A program made the position numbers and the translations under genes. Below are positions 1 through 10,257 of a DNA stretch of 63,048 nt, piece by piece. The DNA lies in NCBI GenBank assembly GCA_021817255.1, contig JAKAVO010000007.1, forward strand, positions 1 through 63,048, read 5' to 3'. Source of the DNA: Thermoplasmata archaeon (lineage in GTDB: Archaea; Thermoplasmatota; Thermoplasmata; Thermoplasmatales; Thermoplasmataceae). Position 1 is the stretch's first letter, and every line of letters starts with the position of its first letter. The notes beneath the pieces are model-generated. The model was not told the DNA's origin. It ran no database searches and was given only the letters and a program-made list of their open reading frames with translations.

Positions 1-423
1 AGCATTGTGAATGATATAAGAAATGCATTGTAGAAAAATCATTGAATAAGTTCTTCAAATAGCAATGCAGATTTAAATGGCAAAAAAATTAGCCAGAAAG
101 CCCCAAATAGCCTCACAAACTACTGATTCAGGCGAGTTTAGGTGAATGATGAGATTACCAGGATAAACTGCCCCCAAATGTGGCATGAAAGCGTAGTACA
201 AAGTACAGATTTAAAATTCTATTCCACCTGGCCACAAGTAAACCTTGTGGAAAGAGAAACTCATTCTATCTTGTATGTGTGTTCAATACGAGTCATGCAC
301 CCATAAATCATAAAGTATGCAATTAAAACCGGTTTGATTGCAAAGGATTGGACTCAATTGTAAAATGCTCTGACTGAGAACTGAAATAAAGGTTCAATGA
401 TCTGCAATTAGTTAAACACTCCA
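1..423. other. Gene-free, decayed stretch
   Basis: No intact gene is visible. Short open runs, such as a plus-strand run around 140-305, read like protein for up to about 50 codons but are closed by stops and match no family I recognise. The stretch lies next to integrase debris, so decayed mobile-element DNA is the likeliest content. The window edge cuts it off. Confidence 0.4.
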
Positions 424-910
424 TTGTGTTCTCAACAAATGCATTCATTCTGTGGATTTGCAGTTGAACAAGAGATTGGGAGGCTTGAGAAATCAGAAGT
501 GCCTGAGAACTGCAGGAAAGCAATAAAGGACTTTCTGAACGACATAAGGGTAAAAGATAACCATTCCGGGAACAGGATATATTATTATGCAGCAAGTCTA
601 AGAAAGGTTGCAGAGATTATTCCTGACAGTTTCCTTAATCCCAACGGACAGGACATAAAGGGGGGAGTATCAGATATTGCAGGAAGAAAACACCAGTCAG
701 GTGTGAAATACTCAGAGAACACTATTGAAGACTACAAAATTGCAGTGAAGAGAGGTTCTTCAGGTGGCTTCTTGCTAATGATGGACACAATCCGGATGTT
801 GTGAAATGGATCAAGAAGAGAAAGGCAACAAACAGAAATGTCAAACCTTGCAACATGATCACTGAAAAGGAGATCGTGAAGATCGTGGATGCGTGCACGA
901 TCCCCTATAA
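424..910 (+). pseudogene. Tyrosine recombinase/integrase N-terminal remnant (frameshifted)
   Basis: Residues 20-100 of the first open frame look like the SAM-like core-binding domain of an archaeal XerC/phage-type integrase, with a helix reading ENTIEDYKIAVKR. The frame is lost near 755; after a one-base shift it continues as FFRWLLANDGHNPDVVKWIK and then NMITEKEIVKIVDACTIP, the usual link into the catalytic domain, and stops near 910. No catalytic R-HxxR-Y domain follows. It is therefore a dead fragment. The assignment rests on recognising the domain style, not on a search. It fits a former mobile element whose other boundary may be the tRNA-Glu gene at 12812-12886. Confidence 0.55.
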
Positions 911-929
911 TAAAAACTGACAAATGTAT

Positions 930-1310
930 TGAAGAAGCCCTGAATATCGGTGAGAGGAAGTTATATCGACTGATGTCTAAGAATGTCAGTAATGAGAGTA
1001 CTGCCACTGACAAAAAGTCAGGCAGATCAAAAAAAACATCTATGGAAGATGATGACAAGGGACAGGATCAACTCTTTAAGACGTTCGAGGAAGTAGCACA
1101 CAAAGAGCTTTTGCCCATACTGAAAGTGGAGTTGTCCAGTGGCTTAAGAATGGTGCAATACTACTGCACTATGACATCAGGTACTGGAGAGATATAGAAG
1201 AAATGGGCCTACGTTGGGATGAGCCTATCGATTTCTTTTTTACCACAGGCTAACGGTTGCTCGTGGATGAACATGTCAAGAGGGTATTTGAGGAACAGAA
1301 GCAGTCATAA
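930..1310 (+). pseudogene. Decayed ORF of unknown function
   Basis: The fragment starts in a frame reading TDKCIEEALNIGERKLYRLM, with a charged linker and then LFKTFEEVAHKELLPILKVE. Near 1140 the frame shifts and continues as LLHYDIRYWRDIEEMGLRWD up to a stop near 1250. A later short run, EHVKRVFEEQKQS, ends near 1310. At least one frameshift and one stop interrupt it. I do not recognise the family. It is probably a relic of the same element as the neighbouring integrase fragment. Confidence 0.35.
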
Positions 1311-1479
1311 ACGGAAGAAGTTTTAAAAGAAGGGATCAAGATGAAGACAATTGCACAGATGAATAATAGCATTTGAATTTAGTAAATGCAAGAAATTCAT
1401 CAGCCATTTGGTGAAAATTATAAACCGGAAGAAAGAAACTTTCTGGATGAAATGCAAGAATTACTAATCAATTACAAAC

Positions 1480-4341
1480 TTAATCTCCTAGGTCAAACAT
1501 TTCACTTTTAAACACTGTATCAAATGTCTCCAATCTCGATTCAATATACGAAGGATCCCTGTGCCAAAGATCAGTAAGACTCTTTCGGTAAGCCAATTTC
1601 ACAAAATTAAACAGATAATCATCTGTCGCAGTAATTATTCCCATCTCTTTATTGGCTGAAACGAGAGCTAATACCGAGGTCTTGAGACTATCAACTTCTG
1701 GGGAATAATCTCGATTGTCACCTATTAAGTGGTTCCAGCTTATGCAAGGACTCTTGAACAAAGCGATGGCATTGTTTGAATCATTTCCTTTCACTCCTAT
1801 AACCATACCTATTGGTATCCCTTTCTTTCTAAGGGTTTTGAGTCCATAAAGGTTCTCGCTTTTAATGGTTTGATTTGCACTCTTCCTTCCTACTGCCATC
1901 TTGCCATATTTCCGTTTTATCTTGAGATGCATCTTGCCGTTTCCCACCAGGATATCGCAGGCATCAACATTACCATTAGAGACAATATAATAGTTCTCGA
2001 AATAATGGTAGTGTTCATTGTGTTCTTCTAACACGTCGAATGCAATTTTGCTCACTACGTCGTCCTCATGTAGCAAGAAACGCTCGACGTCATCAATCAT
2101 ATTGCAGGTGTCATAGACATCGATAATTCCAAACAATGTTGCCCCGTCTTGGGACTTTTCGTATTGTTTAAGTTCCTCCGGATGTTTGAGGAAGTGCGAA
2201 TGGGCAAGTTCCAAGCCAGTACTAACCAAGTCTTCTCTACCGGTCTCTAAGAACTGAAGGCCGGTCTTTACACCCAGCGACTTCAGGTCCTTCGAGACCG
2301 CAAAAATGTGAACAACGACATCTACAAAATCCCAATACCAGTCATCAAGAGATTCGGGCTTGTTCAAGAGAAGCGCCTTTACAGTTTCAAAAGTTTCCTT
2401 ACCGCCACAATTCTTCAAAAGAAATAAATGTTTCACGGAAAACTCCTCTATGTCATGGCTACTCACCATAAGTTTCAAAATCCGTTTTTCGCACTCTCCC
2501 TTGTTAAGCCTCGTAAGGATCTCAAATAATTGTGTCTCACCACTAAACAAATGCTCTATGTTGTCGGATTGTCGAGATTTATCCAATCCTGCGAGGTTAA
2601 ACGTCTCCTCACTATACATGTGCTCTAGGGCATCATCTGAGAGATACAAATTCCAGATCTTGTCGAAGAATTTTACCTGTCCCATTCTAGACAGGGCATC
2701 GGCCGCCTGAAGCCTCATGTAATATGGCTCAACGTCACTCTCTTCATCGTCAAAGTTAAGGTATTGTTCTATTATACCCGCTGCCTTTGTAATAGATATC
2801 TTGCCAGCAGAACCAATCAGATGATACATTAAGTTTTCATCTTTGGTGCTGGAAAGAAGTTCATATATGTATTCCGAAGTTCCAGGTGGTTGAAGTTTCT
2901 CAAGTGCTTCCAAGCATTCTATAAATGTGGGCGGGAGTTCACCCCCAAATTTTCCTGCCTCGTTCCACAAATCCACAACTTTCCTGAGATGTTCAAGAAC
3001 CATTTGCAAAAGCACTGGCGACTGATTGGATTTCACTGCATCTAACCAACTTTTTGCTACTTCGATCCAGCCCATGTATTGTTTTGAAGCATCCTCATAT
3101 TTTTTACTCAAGCCATTATCTCCACTTCTCAGATCTTTGGCCCGTTGAGTTATGTCCATAGTTCTGATTTTCTTAATTAACTCCCAAGTTTCCCTATATT
3201 GGCCAAAAAGGTGACTTGACACAGTTTCCTCATAATATGTTTTAAGCTTGTATTCCGTGAATTTTTTGTCATTGAAAAATTCCATCGATTTAAGCAAAAG
3301 AGATTTTCGTTGAAAAGACAGTTCTTTATCCAGTCTGTCAGAAAATTTCTGTTGCAATTGATCTCCAAAAAGGTAAGTTCCATTGACGACAAACTCCAAC
3401 GCCATAGATCTTATTTGGGATGAGTTCTCGTTGATTGAATCCATTAGGGCATTTTCAGCATAACTCAATCCATAAATGCTTTGATATGCAGTTAGCCATT
3501 CGAATACAAGTTTGTATGATTCGGTCTTTACTTTTTCCGAATAATTTCCTCTGGCCAACGAGAATATACGGTCAAAGTAAGGTATAAGTTTGAGGTCTGA
3601 ACAGTTTTCTATGCCCTTTAATAAGATTTCTTCTTTGTAACTTCCAAGTCTGCTCTCAACTTCAGGCACTTTGGATAACATATTTTCCGGTGCTTTGGTT
3701 CCATATGACCATAAATGACGATCTGTCTCCACAGCCTTAATTTTCTCCAATATAGATAAGAACGTTTCTTCCGAGATCCCATATTTTTCTCCAGTTCCAA
3801 CAAAAGATAGTTTTTTCATTAATTCTTCGCCTATTGGTAGCAATGTGCACCAAAATAGGTTAGTTTTATCATAGTCATTAGGTGTTGAATTCTCTGCGGT
3901 AACAATAAATCCTAAAATTAGTTTCATAACTTGATCATGAGTTTCTCTTTTATCTTTCTCTCTCTCATGCTGATAAAAATTTTCTTCAATAAAGTCAGAA
4001 AAGTTTCTTCTTTGATGTCTCACCTGTAAGAAAGGGTTAATCCTCTCATTTTCAATTTTGACGCGTTTTCCCTCTTGGTCCAGCCCTTCCCATGGATCTG
4101 ATTCACTGGCATTTGGGAAGAATTCTCCACGAATGTTCTTAAGTTCAATAATAGCCAGTTTGTTCTTGCGGTAAAATATGCAGTCTATCTGCCTTTTACC
4201 TCTCCCTAGCTTTGGATCTATCACGATATATACATTATAATCCAGGGGATCGAACTTATAATATACCTTGTCAATGAATGCCTGCAATTGTTCCTTTTCA
4301 AACGTCTCATAGAGTTCTCCGCATTTGTATATCTTTAACAT
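1480..4341 (-). CDS. Large NERD-like nuclease-domain protein with helical repeats
   Basis: A protein of 953 residues. Residues about 10-110 resemble the NERD (nuclease-related) domain: a conserved aspartate in QIDCIFYR is followed by AIIELKNIRGEFF, the D...ExK pattern of PD-(D/E)xK nucleases. The middle (about 220-760) is alpha-helical with HEAT-like stretches such as MRLQAADALSRMG and SKIAFDVLEEHN. Near the C-terminus (about 790-870), a stretch with ACDILVGNGKMHLKIKRKYG and MVIGVKG might be a second small alpha/beta domain. Its ATG overlaps the stop of the radical SAM gene by 7 bases, so the two are probably translated together. Nuclease activity is inferred from the motif only. The setting, beside a type I restriction system and integrase debris, suggests a defence effector. 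Confidence 0.6.
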   Translation of the reverse strand: MLKIYKCGELYETFEKEQLQAFIDKVYYKFDPLDYNVYIVIDPKLGRGKRQIDCIFYRKNKLAIIELKNIRGEFFPNASESDPWEGLDQEGKRVKIENERINPFLQVRHQRRNFSDFIEENFYQHEREKDKRETHDQVMKLILGFIVTAENSTPNDYDKTNLFWCTLLPIGEELMKKLSFVGTGEKYGISEETFLSILEKIKAVETDRHLWSYGTKAPENMLSKVPEVESRLGSYKEEILLKGIENCSDLKLIPYFDRIFSLARGNYSEKVKTESYKLVFEWLTAYQSIYGLSYAENALMDSINENSSQIRSMALEFVVNGTYLFGDQLQQKFSDRLDKELSFQRKSLLLKSMEFFNDKKFTEYKLKTYYEETVSSHLFGQYRETWELIKKIRTMDITQRAKDLRSGDNGLSKKYEDASKQYMGWIEVAKSWLDAVKSNQSPVLLQMVLEHLRKVVDLWNEAGKFGGELPPTFIECLEALEKLQPPGTSEYIYELLSSTKDENLMYHLIGSAGKISITKAAGIIEQYLNFDDEESDVEPYYMRLQAADALSRMGQVKFFDKIWNLYLSDDALEHMYSEETFNLAGLDKSRQSDNIEHLFSGETQLFEILTRLNKGECEKRILKLMVSSHDIEEFSVKHLFLLKNCGGKETFETVKALLLNKPESLDDWYWDFVDVVVHIFAVSKDLKSLGVKTGLQFLETGREDLVSTGLELAHSHFLKHPEELKQYEKSQDGATLFGIIDVYDTCNMIDDVERFLLHEDDVVSKIAFDVLEEHNEHYHYFENYYIVSNGNVDACDILVGNGKMHLKIKRKYGKMAVGRKSANQTIKSENLYGLKTLRKKGIPIGMVIGVKGNDSNNAIALFKSPCISWNHLIGDNRDYSPEVDSLKTSVLALVSANKEMGIITATDDYLFNFVKLAYRKSLTDLWHRDPSYIESRLETFDTVFKSEMFDLGD

Positions 4342-5672
4342 CTTGCCCCCCTTGAAATATCCTTCAGAAAACCAAACGTCTCCTCGTCCAGAAGCGAGTT
4401 CCGATCTTCAAGCTGCATCTGCAATTTCTTAAGCCTAAATAAGGTATCCATTCCCATCCATTTCGACTTGATAATTTCCTTTGGGAACATAGGGGAGAAG
4501 TGGATATCTTCACCATTCCCATAGGCCACTCCGATTTCCGTACCTCTAAGGAGCGAGAGGGGAAATAGCCTTACAGTGCGGCATCCTAATTCTTTCAGAG
4601 TTGAGACGTCACTGTAGAAAGACTCAAACGTCTGCATAGGGAGTCCATAAATCAAATGAGTTTCAAATGGCACTCCTTTCTTTATGAGTTCCCTTATGAT
4701 TTCCAACACCTTGGCTTTATTGTTCACCCTCTTAATCTCTTTCTGCACGGCTGGGTCAAGCGTCTGCAATCCACACTCCAGTGTAATGTTTAGTGTGGAA
4801 ATTGATTCAATGATTTCGCTATCCAAATGTTCAAACCTGGTTTGTATGTTGAAATGCACTTCCGGGCATATGGTTCGAATCAGTTCCAGTACCTTCATAG
4901 ATCTTTCCTTTTTGAGGAAGAATACAGGGTCAAGCACTGCCACGTTCTTAATTCCAGTTTCCTTGATTTTCCCAAGTTCGTATTCAACTGTGGGTAGATC
5001 ACTCTCATCTGTAAGCCCATTCGGCAACTTGAAAGCACAGAATGAGCACCTGTATACACAACCTCTCTGCGTTTGCCATCTCAGGAAATCCCCGCCTGTA
5101 ACTAGTGGTATCAATTCCTTGTGAGAATATGGGGATGAAGGAAATTCGTTATTAGAATTTGACAAGATGTTGCCTATATCTTCACCCTTTCTGTAAATGC
5201 CTGCACCAACTGGAACTTGCCCTTCAAGAGACTTCCTCACAATTTCCAGGATAGGCGCTTCACCAAATCCCTTAACAAAATAATCGGCGGCATCAAATTC
5301 CTCATTTAATTCTTGGCCTCCATACGTAATTTCCGGCCCTCCAAGGACAATTGTCCCAGTGAATCCCAATTCACGAAGACTATGCCCCAGATGTTTGATT
5401 TGTTCTGAATTCCATGCGTAGACGCTCATGCCAAGCACTGATGGATTCAAAACAAGTACTTCATGAAGAACATTGCTCAAATTTTCCCTGACATCTGCAT
5501 TTATAAACTTGATATCAACATCCGTGCAATCTGCAATGCCTGACTTCAAAGCAGAATACAAATATGCCATACCCAAAGGTACCCTAGGATCTTTTCTCCT
5601 GTACCAGTTCAGTGAGAGGAGTATAATGCATTTCCTATTTTTTTGGTTCATTTCTTTGGTTTCAAATATCAT
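4335..5672 (-). CDS. B12-binding radical SAM protein
   Basis: A protein of 445 residues. The N-terminal third has the layout of a cobalamin-binding Rossmann domain (PRVPLGMAYLYSALK, then LNPSVLGMSVYAWNSEQ and GTIVLGGPEITYGG). The radical SAM core follows with the cluster motif RGCVYRCSFCAF (CxxxCxxC) near residue 210, then a TIM-barrel-like region including LECGLQTLDP and THLIYGLPMQT. Such enzymes use a 4Fe-4S cluster and S-adenosylmethionine for radical methylations or rearrangements; the substrate here is unknown. It is the first gene of a leftward pair with the NERD-like protein, whose start overlaps its stop. An 8-bp hairpin lies just before the ATG. A start at the second methionine (residue 8) is possible. 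Confidence 0.8.
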   Translation of the reverse strand: MIFETKEMNQKNRKCIILLSLNWYRRKDPRVPLGMAYLYSALKSGIADCTDVDIKFINADVRENLSNVLHEVLVLNPSVLGMSVYAWNSEQIKHLGHSLRELGFTGTIVLGGPEITYGGQELNEEFDAADYFVKGFGEAPILEIVRKSLEGQVPVGAGIYRKGEDIGNILSNSNNEFPSSPYSHKELIPLVTGGDFLRWQTQRGCVYRCSFCAFKLPNGLTDESDLPTVEYELGKIKETGIKNVAVLDPVFFLKKERSMKVLELIRTICPEVHFNIQTRFEHLDSEIIESISTLNITLECGLQTLDPAVQKEIKRVNNKAKVLEIIRELIKKGVPFETHLIYGLPMQTFESFYSDVSTLKELGCRTVRLFPLSLLRGTEIGVAYGNGEDIHFSPMFPKEIIKSKWMGMDTLFRLKKLQMQLEDRNSLLDEETFGFLKDISRGARC

Positions 5673-5675
5673 ACG

Positions 5676-5694
5676 AAGGAAACGATGTTTCCTT
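5676..5694 (-). promoter_or_regulatory. Perfect hairpin directly before the radical SAM start codon
   Basis: AAGGAAAC and GTTTCCTT form an 8-bp perfect stem with a 3-base loop and end three bases before the ATG. On the leftward transcript it would fold in the 5' leader, and its A/G-rich arm lies where ribosome binding is expected. A TATA-like element (minus strand, around 5720-5735) lies upstream. The function is inferred. Confidence 0.35.
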
Positions 5695-5853
5695 TTTTTG
5701 TGTAGGTTGAGATACGAATTATGTTTATAATGGTTTCTTTTTCCGGGTATTGTGGTTCAGTGATCGATGTAAATGTTAGAAATGCCAAGTGAACCTCAGA
5801 GTGAGTATTTGAACATTAGAAATTGCGATAATGTAAATGTTGGAAGTTGGAGT

Positions 5854-8800
5854 TCAACTAACCCAGTCAGCTCCTAATAACTTTGCCTGTTCCAATACAG
5901 TAATAGTGGCTTTTTCCTGTTTGTCAGGAGGATAGCCATATTTTCTCAGGATCTTTTTCACTATGACCCTCAACTTTGCCTGGACACTATCTCTTACAGA
6001 CCAGTCTATGGTTATATTCTTCTTAACCGTGGCAACAAGTTCCCTTGCTATTGTCATAAGTGTCTCATCTCCGAGAACCTGCATAGCGCTTTCATTGTCT
6101 GCAAGTGCATCATAGAATGCAATCTCATCATCATTGAGACCAAGTTTCTTTCCCCTGTTCTGTTCATCCCTGAGTTTCTTTGCCAGATCTATCAGTTCCT
6201 GTATGATTTTTGCTGTGTCAATGCTTCTGTTTGTGTAAGCCTTTATGGAATTTTCCAACAGCTCAAGGAAAGATTTTGCCTGTACAAGGTTCTTTCTCAA
6301 CCTTATCCTGATCTGATCCGTCAGCAGTTTTCTGAGCATCTCAAATGCAAGGTTTCTCTGTGGCATGTCCCTGACTTCCGCAAGAAACTCATCAGAAAGA
6401 ATTGATATGTCAGGGTTCCGAAAGCCTGCAGCTGCAAATATGTCTATCACCCGATCTGATACCAATGCATGTGAGAGAATTTGCTTTATGGCAGTTTCTG
6501 ATACACCTGAATCAACCCTCCTAGATTCTGTATTCTTTATCAGTGCAGATCTTACAGCCTGGAAAAACCCCACCTCATCCCTGATCTTGAGTGCCTCAGC
6601 ATTTGGAACCACCAGTGCAAATGCCTTTGTCAATTCAGTCACATTCGTAATATATCTGCCTTTTCCGTCTTCAAGGGAAAGTATATGATCCATTGCCCTT
6701 TCTATGATAGATAACCGTTGCTTTGTATCCCCAGTCAAGAATGCCCTGTATCCAAACCCGCTTAACATTGTGGTGACAATATCATATTTCTCATCCATCA
6801 ATGCAATGGTCTGATCCAGTGGTATGCCGGTTTCCTTTCTGTCTCCCTCCGTGTATTGTGACAGCGCTTTCTTCAGTTCAAATGCAAGGCCAAGGTAATC
6901 TACTACCAATCCGCCAGGCTTATCCCTGAATACCCTGTTTACCCTAGCTATAGCTTGCATGAGTGAATGTCCTATCATTGGCTTGTCTATGTACATGGTA
7001 TGCAGGCTTGGAGCATCGAAACCTGTTAGCCACATATCCCTCACGATGGCAATTTTAAGGGGATTATCTGGATCCTTCATCCTTTCTGCAAGATGCTGCC
7101 TTCTTTCCTTATTCCTTATGTGTTCCTGCCACTTTGCTCCATCTGCTGCAGAGCCCGTCATAATGACCTTTAGCGTTCCTTTCTCATCATCGCCATCATA
7201 CCACTCGGGCCTCATTTTCACTATGGCATCGTGCAGTTCAACTGCAATTCTCCTGCTCATGCAGACAATCATGGCTTTGCCTTCCAGCACAGAAAGCCTG
7301 TTTTCCCAGTGTTCCACTATATCCTCTGCTATGGTCTCGATCCTGTTGCTGCTTCCCACGATCTTTTCAACGTTCGCCCACTTTGTTTTCAGCTTTTCTC
7401 TTGATGAGATTTCTTCTCCCTCTGTAACCTCATCAAATTTTTCATCTATATGGGGCTTTTCTTCAGGTTTCAGATCCACTTTCGCCAGCCTGCTCTCATA
7501 GTAAATTCTAACTGTGGAGCCGTCTTCCACGGCCTGCTGCACATCATATATGTCAACATACTTCCCAAAAACTGCTGGAGTGCTGCGATCCTCCTTCTCG
7601 ATCGGAGTTCCTGTGAATCCAATGAATGTGGCATTTGGGATCGCATCTCTCAGGTATTTTGCGTATCCATATTTCGTTGAGTATTCATCATCTCTCAAGG
7701 AAAACTCAGCCCCGAAACCATATTGGCTCCTGTGTGCTTCATCTGCAATAACAACAATATTATTTCTTTCTGAAATGAGTGGAAATGCATCCCCTTTATT
7801 CTCAGGAAGAAACTTCTGGATTGTGGTAAAAATAATGCCTCCCGAAGCAACGTTTAGGAGATGTTTCAAAGTTTCCCTGCTGTCTGCCTGCTTGGGTTCC
7901 TGTCTCAGCAGTTCCTGGCATCTGGCGAATGTCCCAAACAATTGATCGTCAAGATCATTTCTGTCTGTGAGCACGATTACAGTAGGATTTTCCAATTTTG
8001 GCTCTAAGACCAGTTTACCTGTGTAAAACACCATGGTGACGCTCTTTCCTGATCCCTGTGTGTGCCATATTATGCCGGCTTTGTGATCTGAATTTATTGC
8101 TTCACCGGTGGAAATTAATGCCTTATTTGCAGCGTTGTATTGCTGATAGGCTGCCACCTTCTTTGAGATCTTGACGCTACCTTCACTTTTATCCATCTCA
8201 TATACAATGAAATTTCTGGTAATATCCAACAAAGTGGGAGGTGAAAGCAGCCCTTTTATGAGCGTTTCCAGCATTGTTGAATTATCCGGTTTCTCATAAT
8301 CTATGGTCTTCCATTGGGAATATCTCTCTCTTGGTGAAGTTATGGTTCCGTATCTGGAATCAATGCCATCACTGATTATACATATTTCATTGAACCTGAA
8401 AAGGAAAGGAATTTCATTAAGATAGGTTCCTATTTGTTTATAAGCGTTCCAGATAGTGGCACTCTCATCTTCAGGATTCTTAAGTTCGATTACAACTAGC
8501 GGAATCCCATTCACAAAAAGAACAATATCAGGCCTCCGTTCATGTTTGTTCTCAACTATGGTGAACTGATTGACAGCTAGAAATTCGTTATTTTCCATAT
8601 TATTGAAGTCAAAAAGGAAGAGCTTGTCATGTTTGATCCTGCCATCCTTCCTCTTGTACTGAACATCAATTCCGTTAACAAGAAGGTTATGGAAGTCATG
8701 ATTGTTTGAAACAATATTCTGGCTCTCATTCTTTGTTAACTTCCTTATAGCCTCATCAATAGATTCTAATGAAAAATCAGGGTTGATTAATTGTATCCTT

Positions 8801-8958
8801 TCTCTCAATCTTCCAATGAGAATTGGTTCTGAATACTCCCTTTCCTGTTGCCTTCCCCCAGTAGAAATGTCAGGCCCGTACACTACCTTATAACCAATGC
8901 TTTCCAAAGTAACAAGAAAGAAGTTTTCTATGTCAGATTCTGAGATTGTTTTAGGCAT
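5854..8958 (-). CDS. hsdR: Type I restriction enzyme, R (restriction/translocase) subunit
   Basis: A protein of 1034 residues, normal for HsdR. The N-terminal nuclease domain shows [20 protein letters not shown] and the following QIGTYLNE, the PD-ExK arrangement that cuts DNA. The SF2 helicase motor follows with Walker A (HTQGSGKS), the DEAH box ([11 protein letters not shown]), motif III (FTGTPIE) and motif VI ([11 protein letters not shown]). The helical C-terminus usually docks on the methyltransferase. It translocates DNA and cuts unmethylated targets as part of the HsdR2M2S1 complex. The ATG follows the hsdS stop at once, and a strong GGAGG ribosome site lies in the last hsdS codons. All motifs look intact, so the system is probably active. 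Confidence 0.96.
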   Translation of the reverse strand: MPKTISESDIENFFLVTLESIGYKVVYGPDISTGGRQQEREYSEPILIGRLRERIQLINPDFSLESIDEAIRKLTKNESQNIVSNNHDFHNLLVNGIDVQYKRKDGRIKHDKLFLFDFNNMENNEFLAVNQFTIVENKHERRPDIVLFVNGIPLVVIELKNPEDESATIWNAYKQIGTYLNEIPFLFRFNEICIISDGIDSRYGTITSPRERYSQWKTIDYEKPDNSTMLETLIKGLLSPPTLLDITRNFIVYEMDKSEGSVKISKKVAAYQQYNAANKALISTGEAINSDHKAGIIWHTQGSGKSVTMVFYTGKLVLEPKLENPTVIVLTDRNDLDDQLFGTFARCQELLRQEPKQADSRETLKHLLNVASGGIIFTTIQKFLPENKGDAFPLISERNNIVVIADEAHRSQYGFGAEFSLRDDEYSTKYGYAKYLRDAIPNATFIGFTGTPIEKEDRSTPAVFGKYVDIYDVQQAVEDGSTVRIYYESRLAKVDLKPEEKPHIDEKFDEVTEGEEISSREKLKTKWANVEKIVGSSNRIETIAEDIVEHWENRLSVLEGKAMIVCMSRRIAVELHDAIVKMRPEWYDGDDEKGTLKVIMTGSAADGAKWQEHIRNKERRQHLAERMKDPDNPLKIAIVRDMWLTGFDAPSLHTMYIDKPMIGHSLMQAIARVNRVFRDKPGGLVVDYLGLAFELKKALSQYTEGDRKETGIPLDQTIALMDEKYDIVTTMLSGFGYRAFLTGDTKQRLSIIERAMDHILSLEDGKGRYITNVTELTKAFALVVPNAEALKIRDEVGFFQAVRSALIKNTESRRVDSGVSETAIKQILSHALVSDRVIDIFAAAGFRNPDISILSDEFLAEVRDMPQRNLAFEMLRKLLTDQIRIRLRKNLVQAKSFLELLENSIKAYTNRSIDTAKIIQELIDLAKKLRDEQNRGKKLGLNDDEIAFYDALADNESAMQVLGDETLMTIARELVATVKKNITIDWSVRDSVQAKLRVIVKKILRKYGYPPDKQEKATITVLEQAKLLGADWVS

Positions 8959-10257
8959 TTACTCCTCCATAGGTATCCTTATTTTGCCAGATATAAGTCT
9001 CGGAAGGATCTGATCTCGAATCTCTGTAAGTGTGTAGAATTCTCTTTGATTAGAAAGTATTTGGTTAAACATTGGTTGAACTAATCGATGGAAATTTTCC
9101 ATCACATTCTGCGATGGTATCAAAACCCAAATATTTGAAAAATCACCAGTATTCAAATTAAGAGTAGCAGTTCCAGACGAACCTTTGGCAAGTATCTCGT
9201 TTCTTTTAGCTTTCATTTGAAAATATACATAATAAGGACTAACTGTATCTTTGCATATTATACTGTTTATTTGTTGGTTGGTGTAACTTTCTATAGATGT
9301 CAATGTCACTAATCCGGGCGTTGCTATGCAACTAACACATACACTCATTGGTGGAAGCTTTTTGTTCAGTATCAAATTGGATCCTTTCTTTGAGAGTTTT
9401 GTCTCAGTTTTCTCGGTGAAGAGCAGTCCTCTCATATCTGGTATTTTAATAAACGGGTAATCTTCACCAAAATGATCGGAAATTTTCGTTGAAGGAGTTT
9501 TTCCACAAACTATTTGCCCTAGGTCTTTCACTTGATTGACACTCCATCCAATTGGAATCTTATCTATCTCTGAATCGACCATTTCCCCACCACTTGACTT
9601 ATACGGTTGGCCACTCTCATCTGGGAACTCAAAATCTATGAACCAGTGTTTGAATAGGGTTTGGGCCATGGCTTCTAGAGTTTTATTCATTTGTTGGTTG
9701 AGTTCTATTTTAGAGTCGAGATCGGAGAGGATTTTGGAGATGGAGTGTTGTTCTTCTAAGGGAGGGCAATGTATAAAAGATTCTGCAATGACTTCCGATG
9801 TTATTGATGGATATGCAGTTGTGCTAGTTTCTGCGATGCCCGACAAGTAATTTGTATATCTTTCTGTCGTGATAGAATAGTAAAGGAAGTCAGGGTCTAT
9901 TTCGTTAGGAGTTAAAACAATAAAACCAGTAGATGCAATTGTGCAAAGCTTAGCTTCCCTAATTCTGCAATAATGTTTGAGATTTGGTCTCACAGAAGAA
10001 ATAAGGATGTCTTTATTCTTAACAATTCTTTTTGCTCTAGATGGAGCTTTAGTGATTGGCAAACTTTTTGTTTTCTTTATTATTCCCTCTTCAACAGAGT
10101 CAATATCAATGTATTCTATAAAGTGACAAGACGAGTTTCTTTTCAAATTTTTCTCATTTAATACTGCGAGTTCTTTTACTGGGTTTACTACCCAACCACT
10201 TGGTAAATCAAGCGCTTTTGAATATCCATCTGTTGGAGTGCACTTGTTAAAATTCAA
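8959..10257 (-). CDS. hsdS: Type I restriction enzyme, S (specificity) subunit
   Basis: A protein of 432 residues with the usual two-half layout: target recognition domain 1 (about 15-165), the central conserved helix starting PPLEEQHSISKILSDLDSKIE and running to HWFIDFEFPDE, target recognition domain 2 (about 230-390), and a C-terminal conserved helix ending LPRLISGKIRI. The two domains read the two halves of a split DNA target; the target cannot be deduced here. The start is a TTG that overlaps the upstream stop by four bases, with GGAGG eight bases before it. It is AT-richer than the core genes, as is common for exchanged specificity subunits. Confidence 0.94.
   Translation of the reverse strand: MNFNKCTPTDGYSKALDLPSGWVVNPVKELAVLNEKNLKRNSSCHFIEYIDIDSVEEGIIKKTKSLPITKAPSRAKRIVKNKDILISSVRPNLKHYCRIREAKLCTIASTGFIVLTPNEIDPDFLYYSITTERYTNYLSGIAETSTTAYPSITSEVIAESFIHCPPLEEQHSISKILSDLDSKIELNQQMNKTLEAMAQTLFKHWFIDFEFPDESGQPYKSSGGEMVDSEIDKIPIGWSVNQVKDLGQIVCGKTPSTKISDHFGEDYPFIKIPDMRGLLFTEKTETKLSKKGSNLILNKKLPPMSVCVSCIATPGLVTLTSIESYTNQQINSIICKDTVSPYYVYFQMKAKRNEILAKGSSGTATLNLNTGDFSNIWVLIPSQNVMENFHRLVQPMFNQILSNQREFYTLTEIRDQILPRLISGKIRIPMEE

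Noticed and set aside
5676-5700. Intrinsic terminator (hairpin plus T-run on the plus strand)
   Set aside because: No plus-strand gene ends here, and archaeal termination does not need hairpins. A leader structure on the minus strand is the better reading.
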